Origin: Gemmatimonadota bacterium
GTDB lineage: Bacteria; Gemmatimonadota; Gemmatimonadetes; Longimicrobiales; Gaopeijiaceae
Direction of reading: 5' to 3'
DNA length: 40,141 bases
Assembly (NCBI GenBank): GCA_007125125.1
Contig: SLDT01000041.1
Span: forward strand, 1-40,141
Both the position numbers and the translations under genes were made by a program. Positions 1-9,100 of this stretch are shown piece after piece; position 1 is the stretch's first letter; each line of letters starts with the position of its first letter. The notes below the pieces were generated by a model, which worked only from the letters and a program-made list of their open reading frames with translations, was not told where the DNA came from and searched no databases.

Positions 1-140
1 GGTTCGCGCGTCGCGGGCGGGGCCTCGGCCGTGGGCCGCCCCATCGAGGGCGGGGGGAGCTCGGGGGGTGCGGGCGTCGGCTCGGGCCCCGCGAGGGTGC
101 AGGCTGCGAGGAGCGCGAGAAGGGCGGGCGCCCCCGTCAG
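1..140 (-). CDS. Possible lipoprotein, partial, runs off the left edge
   Basis: Immediately after the tadA stop, the minus strand stays open to the window edge in a frame that reads like a lipoprotein: a hydrophobic stretch ALLALLAAC, matching a signal peptidase II lipobox (L-A-A-C), followed by a Pro/Glu-rich linker (LAGPEPTPAPPELPPP) typical of the tether behind a lipid-anchored Cys. The difficulty is the start. No ATG, GTG or TTG lies in this frame near the signal; the only candidate is a CTG at 138-140 overlapping the tadA stop codon. The true gene may start in the tadA tail at an unusual codon, or this may be chance. It could be settled with sequence left of the window. Confidence 0.25.
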   Translation of the reverse strand, partial: MTGAPALLALLAACTLAGPEPTPAPPELPPPSMGRPTAEAPPATRE

Positions 141-580
141 CGACGCCGCTCGGCCCGCCGCTCGCGGAAGAAGGCGCGCAGGAGCTCCCCGGCCGGTTCT
201 TCCAGGACTCCGCGCGTCAGCTCGGCGCGGTGGTTCAGCCTCGGGTCCTGGACGAGATTCCCGAGGCTCCCCGCCATCCCCGCCTTCGGGTCGGCTGCCG
301 CGAAGACCACGCGACGCACCCGCGCGAGCACGATCGCCCCCGCGCACTGTGCGCAGGGTTCGAGGGTCACGTAGAGGGTCGTGCCGGGGAGCCGGGGCAC
401 GCCCAGCCGGCGGGCGGCGGCCCGGAGCGTCACCACCTCGGCGTGCGCGGTCGGATCGGTCCATGTGATCGTCCGGTTGAAGCCCTCGGCCAGAATGTCC
501 CCCTCCCCGACGAGGACCGCCCCTACCGGGACCTCCCCGAGGAGCCATGCCTCTTCGGCGCGCTCGAGCGCGCGAGCCAT
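137..580 (-). CDS. tadA: tRNA-specific adenosine deaminase TadA
   Basis: TadA deaminates adenosine 34 to inosine in the anticodon of tRNA-Arg(ACG), widening codon reading. The 147-residue product has the complete cytidine/deoxycytidylate deaminase zinc site: H46-A-E48 (TAHAEV) with the proton-shuttling Glu, and C76-x-x-C79 (LEPCAQC). The N-terminal VPVGAVLV strand and the following NRTI segment also match the family. The chosen ATG gives a slightly short N-terminus; the frame is open upstream (reading GDRAW before the Met, as in longer TadA proteins), so translation may begin at an alternative codon in the gap after lexA. The gene lies 44 bases downstream of lexA on the same strand and is probably co-transcribed. 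The C-terminus is Arg-rich, consistent with tRNA binding. Confidence 0.95.
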   Translation of the reverse strand: MARALERAEEAWLLGEVPVGAVLVGEGDILAEGFNRTITWTDPTAHAEVVTLRAAARRLGVPRLPGTTLYVTLEPCAQCAGAIVLARVRRVVFAAADPKAGMAGSLGNLVQDPRLNHRAELTRGVLEEPAGELLRAFFRERRAERRR

Positions 581-624
581 CCATGCGCGATCCCCGGGGA
601 CCGGGGGGGTGAGGCGAGCGCCGC

Positions 625-1275
625 TCAGTGGGGGCGGCTGCCCCGCGGGAGGGGCGTCTCGTCGAAGCGCCGGTGCATCGCCGTGACCCGCCCCGCGATC
701 TCGAGGTCCTCGATGCGCTCGACTGCGAGGGCCGGCCCGCCGACCGCCGGGATGAGCTGGATGCTCCGTCCGTTCCGGCTGAACCGGTGCAGCTCGGGCT
801 CGCCCCCGAAGCGGATCGCCAGAAGGTCGCCATCGCGCACCCGTTCCCCCTCGACCGGCTCCACGAGGAGGAGGTCTCCCTCCTGCACCCCGGCCCCGAC
901 AGTCGCATCGGCCCCGACCCGCACGAGGTAGGACCCCGGCGGCCCGGCGATCCGGCGATCGAGGGTGAGGAAGGCCTCCGCGCCATCGGTCCGGCGCTCG
1001 GCACCCGCTCTCGGGAACCCCCCGTAGCAGGGCAGCGAGACCGCGTCGGGGTTGAGGTCGACCCCGAGGATCCGCACCCCCCGGCTTCGCGAGGGATCGC
1101 GCTCGAGGTACCCCTTGTCGGCGAGCGCCCGCAGGTGCTCGGAGACCGTCTTCGTGCTGCGGATCCCGAACTCCTCCCCGATCTCGCGGATCGAGGGCTG
1201 GTAGGTCCGGGTGCGGAGATACCGGACCATGTAGTCCAGGATCTTCTGCTCGAGATCGCTGAGGGCGGCAGGCAT
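625..1275 (-). CDS. lexA: LexA-family repressor lacking the catalytic Ser-Lys dyad
   Basis: The 216-residue protein has the LexA layout. A winged helix-turn-helix spans residues 1-70, with recognition region QPSIREIGEEFGIRSTKTVSEHL, and an S24-like C-terminal domain spans about 78-205. A possible Ala90-Gly91 bond sits where LexA normally self-cleaves. The family signature around the nucleophile (SGMSM in E. coli) reads GADAT, so the catalytic Ser is Ala124 (codon GCG at 904-906). The general-base Lys is replaced by His163 (codon CAC at 787-789). Anchors on both sides (LVRV before, G-V-x-x-GDLL after, VRDG between) keep the alignment firm. RecA-stimulated autocleavage therefore looks impossible, so the protein probably does not act as a classical SOS switch. 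It may regulate another stimulus, as do cyanobacterial LexA proteins lacking these residues. It has its own promoter upstream and tadA downstream. Confidence 0.9.
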   Translation of the reverse strand: MPAALSDLEQKILDYMVRYLRTRTYQPSIREIGEEFGIRSTKTVSEHLRALADKGYLERDPSRSRGVRILGVDLNPDAVSLPCYGGFPRAGAERRTDGAEAFLTLDRRIAGPPGSYLVRVGADATVGAGVQEGDLLLVEPVEGERVRDGDLLAIRFGGEPELHRFSRNGRSIQLIPAVGGPALAVERIEDLEIAGRVTAMHRRFDETPLPRGSRPH

Positions 1276-1344
1276 TCCGTCTCTCCGAAGGGGCTTCGCG
1301 GGAACGGGCGCCGATCGAGGCGGCCCGCTCCCGTGCGTGAGATC

Positions 1345-1374
1345 AGCTTAATCCCCGGCTCCCCGGGGTGTCAA
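1345..1374 (-). promoter_or_regulatory. lexA promoter with a palindrome in the spacer
   Basis: Reading the minus strand, a perfect -35 box TTGACA (1369-1374) is followed after 18 bases by TAAGCT (1345-1350), 70 bases before the lexA ATG. The spacer holds a perfect inverted repeat, CCCCGG and CCGGGG around a GGAG loop (1353-1368). This is well placed to be an operator, perhaps for LexA itself. Assignment as operator is inference. Confidence 0.6.
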
Positions 1375-1426
1375 GCACCATATGTTTCCCCCTTCCCTCT
1401 CCCGGAGGAAGGCACCGCAGTTCCGG

Positions 1427-2881
1427 TCAGGCTCCGTCGCGCTCCAGCCCTGCCAGCTGCTCCCTCCCCGCGCGGATTCGGGCGAGGGCGAGTTCGCGCC
1501 CCATCGCGACGAGGACCTCGAAGATTCCGGGGCTCACCGCCTCCCCGAGGAGGGCGACCCGGAGGGGGTGGATGAGCTTCCCCGCCCCGACCCCGCGCTC
1601 GGCGGCGAGGCCCCGGAGCGCCTCCTCGAGGGCATCCTCCCTCCATGGGGTCTCCTCGAAGGTGCGCTCGAGGGCCTCGAGGTGTCCGGCCGCTGCCGCG
1701 GGGTCCTTCGCCCAGTGCTTCCGGACCGCCTCGGGGTGGTAGGCGATGCGACGCTCGAGAAAGGGACGGGCCCGGTCGGCCAGGTCATCCAGGACCCGGG
1801 CGCGAGGGACCAGGATGCGGACGACCCCGGCGAGGCGCTCGCTCCCCAGCTCGCGCGCGGCGCGGGCGGCCTCCGGATACCCTTCTTCCAGTGCCGCGCG
1901 GACATGCTCGAGGAGCTGCTCGATCGGGAGCCGGGCGATGTGCTCGCCATTCATCCACTCGAGCTTGCGGGGGTCGAAGACCGCGCTCTTGCGGTGCACG
2001 CGCTCGAGGCTGAAACGCTCGACGAGCTCCTCCCGGGTGAAGATCTCCTCGTCCGTGCCGGGCGACCAGCCGAGGAGGGCAAGGAAGTTCGCCATCGCCC
2101 CGGGGAGGATCCCGAAGTGGGCGTAGTCCCCGATCGCGGTCGCCCCGTGGCGCTTGCTGAGGCGCTTCCCGTCGGGGCCGAGGATCATCGGGACGTGCGC
2201 GAAGTCGGGGACGGGGTTCCCGAGTGCCTCGTGCAGGAGAATCTGCTTCGGCGTGTTCGAGATGTGGTCGTCCCCGCGCATCACGAGGTTGATCCGCATC
2301 GCGGCATCGTCGGAGACGACGGCGAGGTTGTACGTGGGGGTGCCGTCGGTGCGCAGGAGCACGAGGTCCTCGATCGAGCCGTTCGGGAAGCGGGTCTCCC
2401 CGTGGACGCGGTCGACCCAGACGGTCTCGCCCGGGGGTACGCGGAAGCGGATCGCGAAGGGGGCGCCGGCCTCGAGGAGGCGGGCCTCCTCCTCCTCGGA
2501 GAGGGCGTCGGCCGCCTCGCGGGGGTAGGCGATGACCCTGTCCGGATCCTCCTCGCGGAGGCGGGCGAGCTCCTCGGGGCGGGTGAAGTCGCGGTAGGCC
2601 TTTCCCTCGTCGAGGAGCCGGAGGGCGTCGGCGCGGTGCCGCCCGACCCCCTCGGCCTGGTGCCAGGGGCCTTCGTCCCAGTCGAGCCCGAGCCATGCCA
2701 TCCCCTCGAGGATCGCCTCGACCATCGCGGGCGAGGAGCGCTCCCGGTCCGTGTCCTCGATCCGGAGCACGAAGGTGCCCCCTTCGCGGCGGGCGAGGAG
2801 CCAGTTGAAGAGCGCGGTGCGGGCGCCCCCGACATGGAGGTAGCCGGTGGGCGAGGGGGCGAAGCGGACGCGAAGACTCAT
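1427..2881 (-). CDS. gltX: Glutamyl-tRNA synthetase
   Basis: GltX charges tRNA-Glu with glutamate using ATP in the cytoplasm. The 484-residue protein starts at MSLRVRFAPSPTGYLHVGG, which contains the class I HIGH motif as HVGG, and carries the KMSKS loop as KRLSKRHG. These, the AP-S-PTG start and the RIEDTD segment are diagnostic. The open frame extends 35 codons further upstream, but that part does not resemble any GltX and the family start is the Met chosen here, preceded by CGGGAG as a weak ribosome site. The gene begins 34 bases after the second RND pump gene, so it may be read through from the efflux operon. lexA follows after a 151-base gap with its own promoter. Confidence 0.97.
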   Translation of the reverse strand: MSLRVRFAPSPTGYLHVGGARTALFNWLLARREGGTFVLRIEDTDRERSSPAMVEAILEGMAWLGLDWDEGPWHQAEGVGRHRADALRLLDEGKAYRDFTRPEELARLREEDPDRVIAYPREAADALSEEEEARLLEAGAPFAIRFRVPPGETVWVDRVHGETRFPNGSIEDLVLLRTDGTPTYNLAVVSDDAAMRINLVMRGDDHISNTPKQILLHEALGNPVPDFAHVPMILGPDGKRLSKRHGATAIGDYAHFGILPGAMANFLALLGWSPGTDEEIFTREELVERFSLERVHRKSAVFDPRKLEWMNGEHIARLPIEQLLEHVRAALEEGYPEAARAARELGSERLAGVVRILVPRARVLDDLADRARPFLERRIAYHPEAVRKHWAKDPAAAAGHLEALERTFEETPWREDALEEALRGLAAERGVGAGKLIHPLRVALLGEAVSPGIFEVLVAMGRELALARIRAGREQLAGLERDGA

Positions 2882-2915
2882 GGACTCCCGAGGCTGGATG
2901 GGGTGGTGCAGTGTC

Positions 2916-5900
2916 TCAGGTAGATAGGGAAGGAGCGCCCTCCTGTAAAGGTGGTGGCTGCCGTGGCTGCTCGGGCGCGCGCGCACCCTCGAGCTCCTCC
3001 TCGGTGCGCCCCATCCGTTCGAAGAGGAGGTAGAGGGCGGGTGTCGTCGTCAGCACGAAGATCGTCGAGGAGAGGAGCCCCCCGATGAGGGCGAAGGTGA
3101 GGGCGTTCCAGATCGTGGCGTCGACGGTCCGGGTGAAGAGGACGAGGGGGAGGAGCCCGAGGACGGTCGTCGCCGTCGTCATGAGGATCGGACGGATCCG
3201 CTCGAGGGTGCCGCGGATCACGGAGTCGTGGAAGGAGAGCCCGCTCTCGGCACGGACCCGGTTGATGTGGTCCACGAGGAGGATCGCGTTGTTCACGACG
3301 ATCCCTCCCATCATGATGACGCCGATCCGTGCCTCGCGGGTGAAGGCGGCCTCCGTGAAGAAGAAGATGAGAAAGACCCCGATGAGGGCCATCGGGACAG
3401 CGAGGAGCACGCAGAGGGGCTGGCGGATCGACTCGAAGAGGGCGGCGGTCACCATGAAGATGAGCCCGATCGCGATGAGGAGGACCATGGCGATCTGTTC
3501 CTCCTCCTCGGAGGAGATCCGCCACTGGGTCCGCTCCTGGATCGAGTAGCCCGGCGGAAGGACCATGGCCTCCTTGGCCTGGTCGAGGACGAGGTTCCCG
3601 AGGCGGGCGGGACCCCGGAACTCGTAGGCCACCGTTCGCTCGTACTGCTGGTTCTCGCGCCGGATCGCGGTCATGACCCGGCGCTCGTGCACGCTGATGA
3701 GGTCGGCTAGGGGGAGCTGCGTGCCCCGGCTGGTCGTCACGACGATCTCGCCCAGGGAGCGCACGTCGGCCTGTCGGAACCCGAGGAGCTTGACCTCGTA
3801 GGGCACGGACTCCCCGGAGAGCATCACTCGCCCGGTGCTCCCCGCACCACGCAGGTTGGCCTGCACGAGGTTCGCGACCTCCCGCACGGTGACATCATGG
3901 CGGTCGGCCGAGAGGCGGTCGATCGTGACGACGTACTCCGTGTCCCGGTCCCGGATGAACTGCGCAGACGCATTCGTGTCGACCTCGTGGACCCGGCTAT
4001 GGCGCGCGATCCCGCGGCCGAACGACTCCGCGATCTCCGCGAGTCGTTCGTAATTGTAGCCGAGGAAGGTGACCCGATAGGAGGGGATCGAGCCCCCCCC
4101 GGACGTCCCCCCGAAGGAGCGCCCCACCCCGACGACCGAGATGTTCGCCCCGGAGAATCCCAGGGCGAAGGCGCTGAGCTGCTCCTCGAGGATGAGGGGC
4201 TCGATCGTGAACTCGAGCTCCTCGGGGAAATCGACGCGGATCGAGGCCCGCGTGCCCTCTACGTTGGCGGTGAAGCGCTCGACGACCGCAAGACGCCCGA
4301 GCCGGTCTTCGAAGTAGCGCGAGAGCTGGTCGACCCGGTCGAGGTCCGAACCCCGCGGGAGTGAAATCGTGATGCTGATGAAGCTCCGCATCGCCGAAGC
4401 TCCGCCCCCCCAGAGTGCCTGCCGATTCACATGATTGTCGAAGAGGTGCCAGGAACCCGCGAAGCAGAGGGCCGCGACGACCACCGTGACCCACGGGGCA
4501 CGCAGGGTCATCCCGAGCAGTCCTGCATAGAACCGGATGTAGAGCGGTGGGCTCTCCAGCGCGTAGGCGGGGAGGGTGGCCCGGTCGACACCGAGACGAT
4601 CGGGGTCCGGGCCGCGGTCCGGGCCGGCGGCCTCGGCGAGGGTGGCCCCGGTCGCATCCTCCTGCTCGCGGCGCCCGAGGATTCGGGCGGTGAGCGCGGG
4701 GATGAAGGTGAAGGCCACGAAGATCGAGGCGAGAAGGGTGAGCCCCACCACGATCGCGAGAGGGAGGTAGTAGATCCGGAGCTCCCCCTGGAGGTAGACA
4801 AAGGGAACGAAGACGATCAGTGTCGTGAGGGTCGAGGCCAGGATGGGGAGTGTCACGTCGCGCGCTCCCCTTTCCGCAGCCTCGGCAGGGTCGCTCCCCT
4901 GCTCCCATTTCCGGTAGATGTTCTCGAGGACGACGATCGAGTTGTCCACGATGAGGCCGAACCCCAGCGCAAGACCCATCAGCGTCAGGAGGTTCAGGGT
5001 GAGCCCACCGAAGTAGACGAGGTTCACCGCGATGAGGATCGAGAAGGCGATCGTGGCGAAGACGATTCCGGCAGTCCGGAAGGAGCGGAGGAATCCCAGG
5101 AGCACGAGAAAAATGACGACGCCCGCGATCGCCGCCCGGTTCCTCAGGTCCGTGAGCTGCGCCCGGATCTCGTCGCTCTGGTCTCCGGTCAGGATGAGGT
5201 AGGCACCCGCGGGGTTCAGCACCTCGAGCTCCCGCACTCGCTCTTTCACCGTCTCCGAAAGCTCCACGAGGTTCGCCCCTCGTTCGGCCCGCACCTGGAA
5301 GCTTACCGCGGGTGAGCCATCGATACGGAAGTGCCGACTCGGCTCCTCGAAGGTGTCCCGGATCACCGCTACATCGTCGATGCGGATGGGCCGACGCCAG
5401 CTACCGGGGAGAATCGCCTGCCGGAGTTCCGCCGCACTCGCGGGCCGGGTCCGGATCTGGATCCCCCACTCGCGCTCGCTCTCCCGCACCGTCCCGGCCT
5501 CCCGCACGAGGTCGAGCTGGGTGATCGCCGCCTGGACCGCCTGGGGCTGAAGTCCCAGGGCGGCGATCTCGTCGGGGTCGAGTTCGATCTCGATGACCCG
5601 GGCCCGGCCTCCCTGGACGATGACCTCGCTCACCCCCTCGATCCGCAGCACCTCGGGCGCAACGACCTCGTCCAGATGTGCGCGCAGCCGCTCGAGGAGG
5701 TGTGGGCCCGTGAAGGTGTAGGAAAGCAGGGGGCGCGTCGCCTGCTGTTCGAACTCTCTCGGTACCCAGGCCTGGACCTGGATTGGGGCCACTCCCTCTG
5801 GAAGGTCCTCCTCGAGGGTTGCCATCCGGTCGGCGAGCTCCATCCGCACGAAGTCCATGTCGACACTGCGGTTGAACTCGATCGAGATGCTCGCCGACCC

Positions 5901-6152
5901 TTCGCGGGTCGTCGAGGTGATCCGCTGGACCCCCTTGATCTGCTGGATCGAGGCCTCGATCGGCGCGGTCGCGAAGGCCTCGACGGTCTCCGGCGAGGCG
6001 CCCCGCCACTGGAAGTTTACCGAGAGTCGGGGAAAGCTTGCGTCCGGGAGGAGTTCGAGGGGGATGCTCGTGAAGGCGGCCACCCCGAGAAGCCCGACCG
6101 AAACGTAGACCATGGCTACCGCTACTGGCCGCCGGATCGAGAGACGGATCAT
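2916..6152 (-). CDS. RND efflux pump inner-membrane subunit (second of two)
   Basis: This is a 1078-residue RND permease of the hydrophobe/amphiphile exporter type, which uses the proton gradient to drive substrates from the periplasm or inner membrane through a TolC channel. It has the usual start (RLSIRRPVAVAMVYVSVGLL as first helix), a large periplasmic loop, and TM4 with GFGLIVDNSIVVLENIYRK. A second helix bundle carries GGIVVNNAILLVDHINR, the second-repeat counterpart. The DN pair in TM4 replaces the DD of AcrB, which is usual in this subgroup. Its ATG overlaps the stop of the upstream RND gene by four bases (ATGA), indicating translational coupling. Two adjacent RND genes suggest a heteromeric pump as in MdtBC, though two separate homotrimers sharing one adaptor are possible. 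The substrate is unknown. Confidence 0.93.
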   Translation of the reverse strand: MIRLSIRRPVAVAMVYVSVGLLGVAAFTSIPLELLPDASFPRLSVNFQWRGASPETVEAFATAPIEASIQQIKGVQRITSTTREGSASISIEFNRSVDMDFVRMELADRMATLEEDLPEGVAPIQVQAWVPREFEQQATRPLLSYTFTGPHLLERLRAHLDEVVAPEVLRIEGVSEVIVQGGRARVIEIELDPDEIAALGLQPQAVQAAITQLDLVREAGTVRESEREWGIQIRTRPASAAELRQAILPGSWRRPIRIDDVAVIRDTFEEPSRHFRIDGSPAVSFQVRAERGANLVELSETVKERVRELEVLNPAGAYLILTGDQSDEIRAQLTDLRNRAAIAGVVIFLVLLGFLRSFRTAGIVFATIAFSILIAVNLVYFGGLTLNLLTLMGLALGFGLIVDNSIVVLENIYRKWEQGSDPAEAAERGARDVTLPILASTLTTLIVFVPFVYLQGELRIYYLPLAIVVGLTLLASIFVAFTFIPALTARILGRREQEDATGATLAEAAGPDRGPDPDRLGVDRATLPAYALESPPLYIRFYAGLLGMTLRAPWVTVVVAALCFAGSWHLFDNHVNRQALWGGGASAMRSFISITISLPRGSDLDRVDQLSRYFEDRLGRLAVVERFTANVEGTRASIRVDFPEELEFTIEPLILEEQLSAFALGFSGANISVVGVGRSFGGTSGGGSIPSYRVTFLGYNYERLAEIAESFGRGIARHSRVHEVDTNASAQFIRDRDTEYVVTIDRLSADRHDVTVREVANLVQANLRGAGSTGRVMLSGESVPYEVKLLGFRQADVRSLGEIVVTTSRGTQLPLADLISVHERRVMTAIRRENQQYERTVAYEFRGPARLGNLVLDQAKEAMVLPPGYSIQERTQWRISSEEEEQIAMVLLIAIGLIFMVTAALFESIRQPLCVLLAVPMALIGVFLIFFFTEAAFTREARIGVIMMGGIVVNNAILLVDHINRVRAESGLSFHDSVIRGTLERIRPILMTTATTVLGLLPLVLFTRTVDATIWNALTFALIGGLLSSTIFVLTTTPALYLLFERMGRTEEELEGARAPEQPRQPPPLQEGAPSLST

Positions 6153-9100
6153 GGCAGGCGCTCCTCCTGGAAGACCCCTCCCTCCGCCACCGCACCGGCA
6201 TGCGCCGGTCCACGCCGAGGGAGGGGATTCCGCTCACCCGCGAGGGCGAGGCGTGCCCCCTCGACGAGGGAGAAGAGCACAGGAACGACGAGGAGCGTGA
6301 GGAAGGTCGCGACGAGTAGCCCCCCGATCACCGCGATCGCCAGGGGTGCACGCAAATCGGCCCCCCGTCCGAATCCGAGTGCCATCGGAGTGAGTCCGAG
6401 CACGGTCGTCACCGTGGTCATCACGATCGGGCGAAGCCGGACCAGCCCCGCCTCCACGATCGCCGACCGAAGCTCGCTCCCGCGCTCCCGTGCCTGAACG
6501 ATGAAGTCGACCTTCACGATCGAGTCGTTCACCACGATCCCGATCAGGATTACGATCCCGATGAGCGACATCGTGTTCAGCCCCTCTCCCGCCAGCGCGA
6601 GAGCGAGAATCGCACCGATCAGAGCGAGGGGGACCGCGGCAAGGATCGTGAAGGGGTGCACGAAGGACTCGAACTGCGCAGCCAGGATCATGTAGACAAG
6701 GACGAGCGCCAGGGCAAAGGCGAATCCGAGGTCTCGGAACGATCGCCGCATCTCCTCGTTCTCGCCCCCGACCTCGACCCGGATCTCGGGGGGTGCGGGG
6801 GTCTGGGCGAGCGCCCCCTGGACCTCGTCGATCGCCCGATCGAGCCCTCCCGTGCGGACGTCGGCAAGGACGGCCACGACCCGACCCTGGTCCTCGCGCC
6901 GGATCTCGGCGGGCCCGACCGTCATCTCGATGTCGATGAGCTCGGTCATCGGCACCCGGTTCACCGTGAGTTCGCGAAGCGTCCCCACATCGTGCCGCAG
7001 GTCGTCCGGAAGACGCACGATCACCGGGATCCTGCGGTCGAAGGCAATGAACTGGGTCGCGATCTGTCCGCGCATCGCGTACTCGATCGCATTCGCGACG
7101 TCTCGAGGCTGGAGGCCGAAGAAGGCCACGTCTTCGGCTCGCACGTTCACGCTGTACTGCGGGAACCCCCTCTCCGACCCCACCCGGAGGTTCGTGACTC
7201 GCGCAAGCCCGGACATCCCCCCGATCAGCTGCTCCGCGTAGTCAAGGGCGAGGTCGAGGTCATGGGTCCGAAGCCGCACCGCGATGTCGGCATCCGAACC
7301 TCCGAGGAGCTGACCGAGGGCCGTCGCCTGCCCCGCCTGGAGAGCGAGGCTCGCCCCCTGGGTCACTCCCTGGAGGGGACCACGGACCCGCTCCATGACC
7401 GGGTCCGTACGCGCACCCTCCCGTACCCGGACCTGGAAGCGCGCCGTGTGGAGCCCGGAGGGGTGGTCCGACGACACGAGCTGCCTCACGTCGCGGCCAA
7501 CATGCCCGAAGACGGCGTCCACGTCGGGGTCGGCCAGGAGCACGGCCTCGACTTCCTCCGACATCACGTTCGTCCGGGAGAGCGCCGTCCCCTCGGGGAG
7601 CTCGATCCGGACCTCGAAGGCCCCCTGGTCGACCCGGGGAAGGAGGTTGCGGTCAAGTGCCCACCCTGTCCAGGCCGCCGCTGCGAAGACCAGCCCCGCG
7701 ATCGCGAGCACGGTGAACCGGCGGTCGAGCGACCACACGAGTGCGCGATGGTATCGCCCGGTGAAGCGGTCGAAGAGTCGATCGAAGGCCGCGAGCGGTC
7801 GCGAGAAAACCGCGCCCAGGACCCGGCCGATCGAGCGTCCCCAGAAGAGTGCGAGCTCCCGCCCGACTGCCCACGCCAGGCGAAGGAGCCAGAGTGGAAG
7901 GCGGAAGAGCGTCCGCAGGCCCCACCAGACCCGCCGGAAGAACCCTTTCGGAGCAGGGCCGGGAACCAGTGAACCCGGCCCCCGCGTCTCGTCCCGCTCG
8001 CCCATCCGGAAGCGCGCCGCCATCGCCGGGAGGAGGGTGAGGGCCACGAGGAGCGAGGCGAGGAGGGAGAATGCCACGGCGAGGGAGAGGTCGCGGAAGA
8101 GCTCGCCCGCGACCCCCTCCACGTAGATGATGGGGCCGAACACCGCGATCGTCGTGAGGGTCGACGCGGTGATCGCCCCGGCCACCTCGCGCGCCCCCGT
8201 CGCCGCCCCCTCGAGCGCCTCCGCCCCCCCCTCCCGGTGTCGGAAGATGTTCTCGAGCACGATGATCGAGTTGTCGACGAGCATCCCGACCCCGAGGGCG
8301 AGGCCACCCAGGCTCATGATGTTCAGCGAGACGCCGAACGCCTCCATGAGGGCGAAGGTCCCGATCACCGAGATCGGGATGGCGAGCGCCACCGCGATCG
8401 GGTAGCGGGGCTGGCGCAGGAAGAGGAAGAGGACGAGGAAGGCGAGCACTCCCCCCCAGAGGAGCGCGCTCGTCACGCTGTCGATCGAGTCCGAGATGAA
8501 CCCTGCCTGGGAGTGGGCCACATCAAGGGTGACCTCGGGGAACTCGTCGCGAAGGAGCCCAAGCACCTCGTCGACGAGACGCGCCACCTGGACGGTGTTC
8601 GCCCCCGACTCCTTGAAGACGAGGAGCCCCACCGCCTCCCGGCCGTTGTAGCGTGCGATCGCGTCGCGGTCGGCGAAGCCATCGACGACGCGCGCGACAT
8701 CCCGGACGTGCACGATCCTCGACCCGCCATCGGCCGTCGCTCGCTGGGAGACTCGGACATCCGCGATCTCGTCAACCCGGCGAAACTCAGCGAGGGTCCG
8801 CAGAGGATACCGTCGGGCACCGTCCATGATCGTCCCCCCGGCCGCCTGGTGGTTCGCCGAGGCGATCCGCTGGCTGATCTCCTGGATCGTGACCCCGAAG
8901 GAGCGCAGCCGGTCGGGATCGACCTCGACGACGATCTCCCGCTCGAGCCCTCCGCTCACCGTCGCCTGGGCCACCCCATCGAGCTGTTCGAGGCGACGTC
9001 GGAAGACGTTCTCGGCAAGCTCCTTCGTCTCCCAGAGGTCGTCTCCCGCGACCGAGACGACCATGATCGGCTCCGCCTCGGGATCAACCCGCAACACCCT

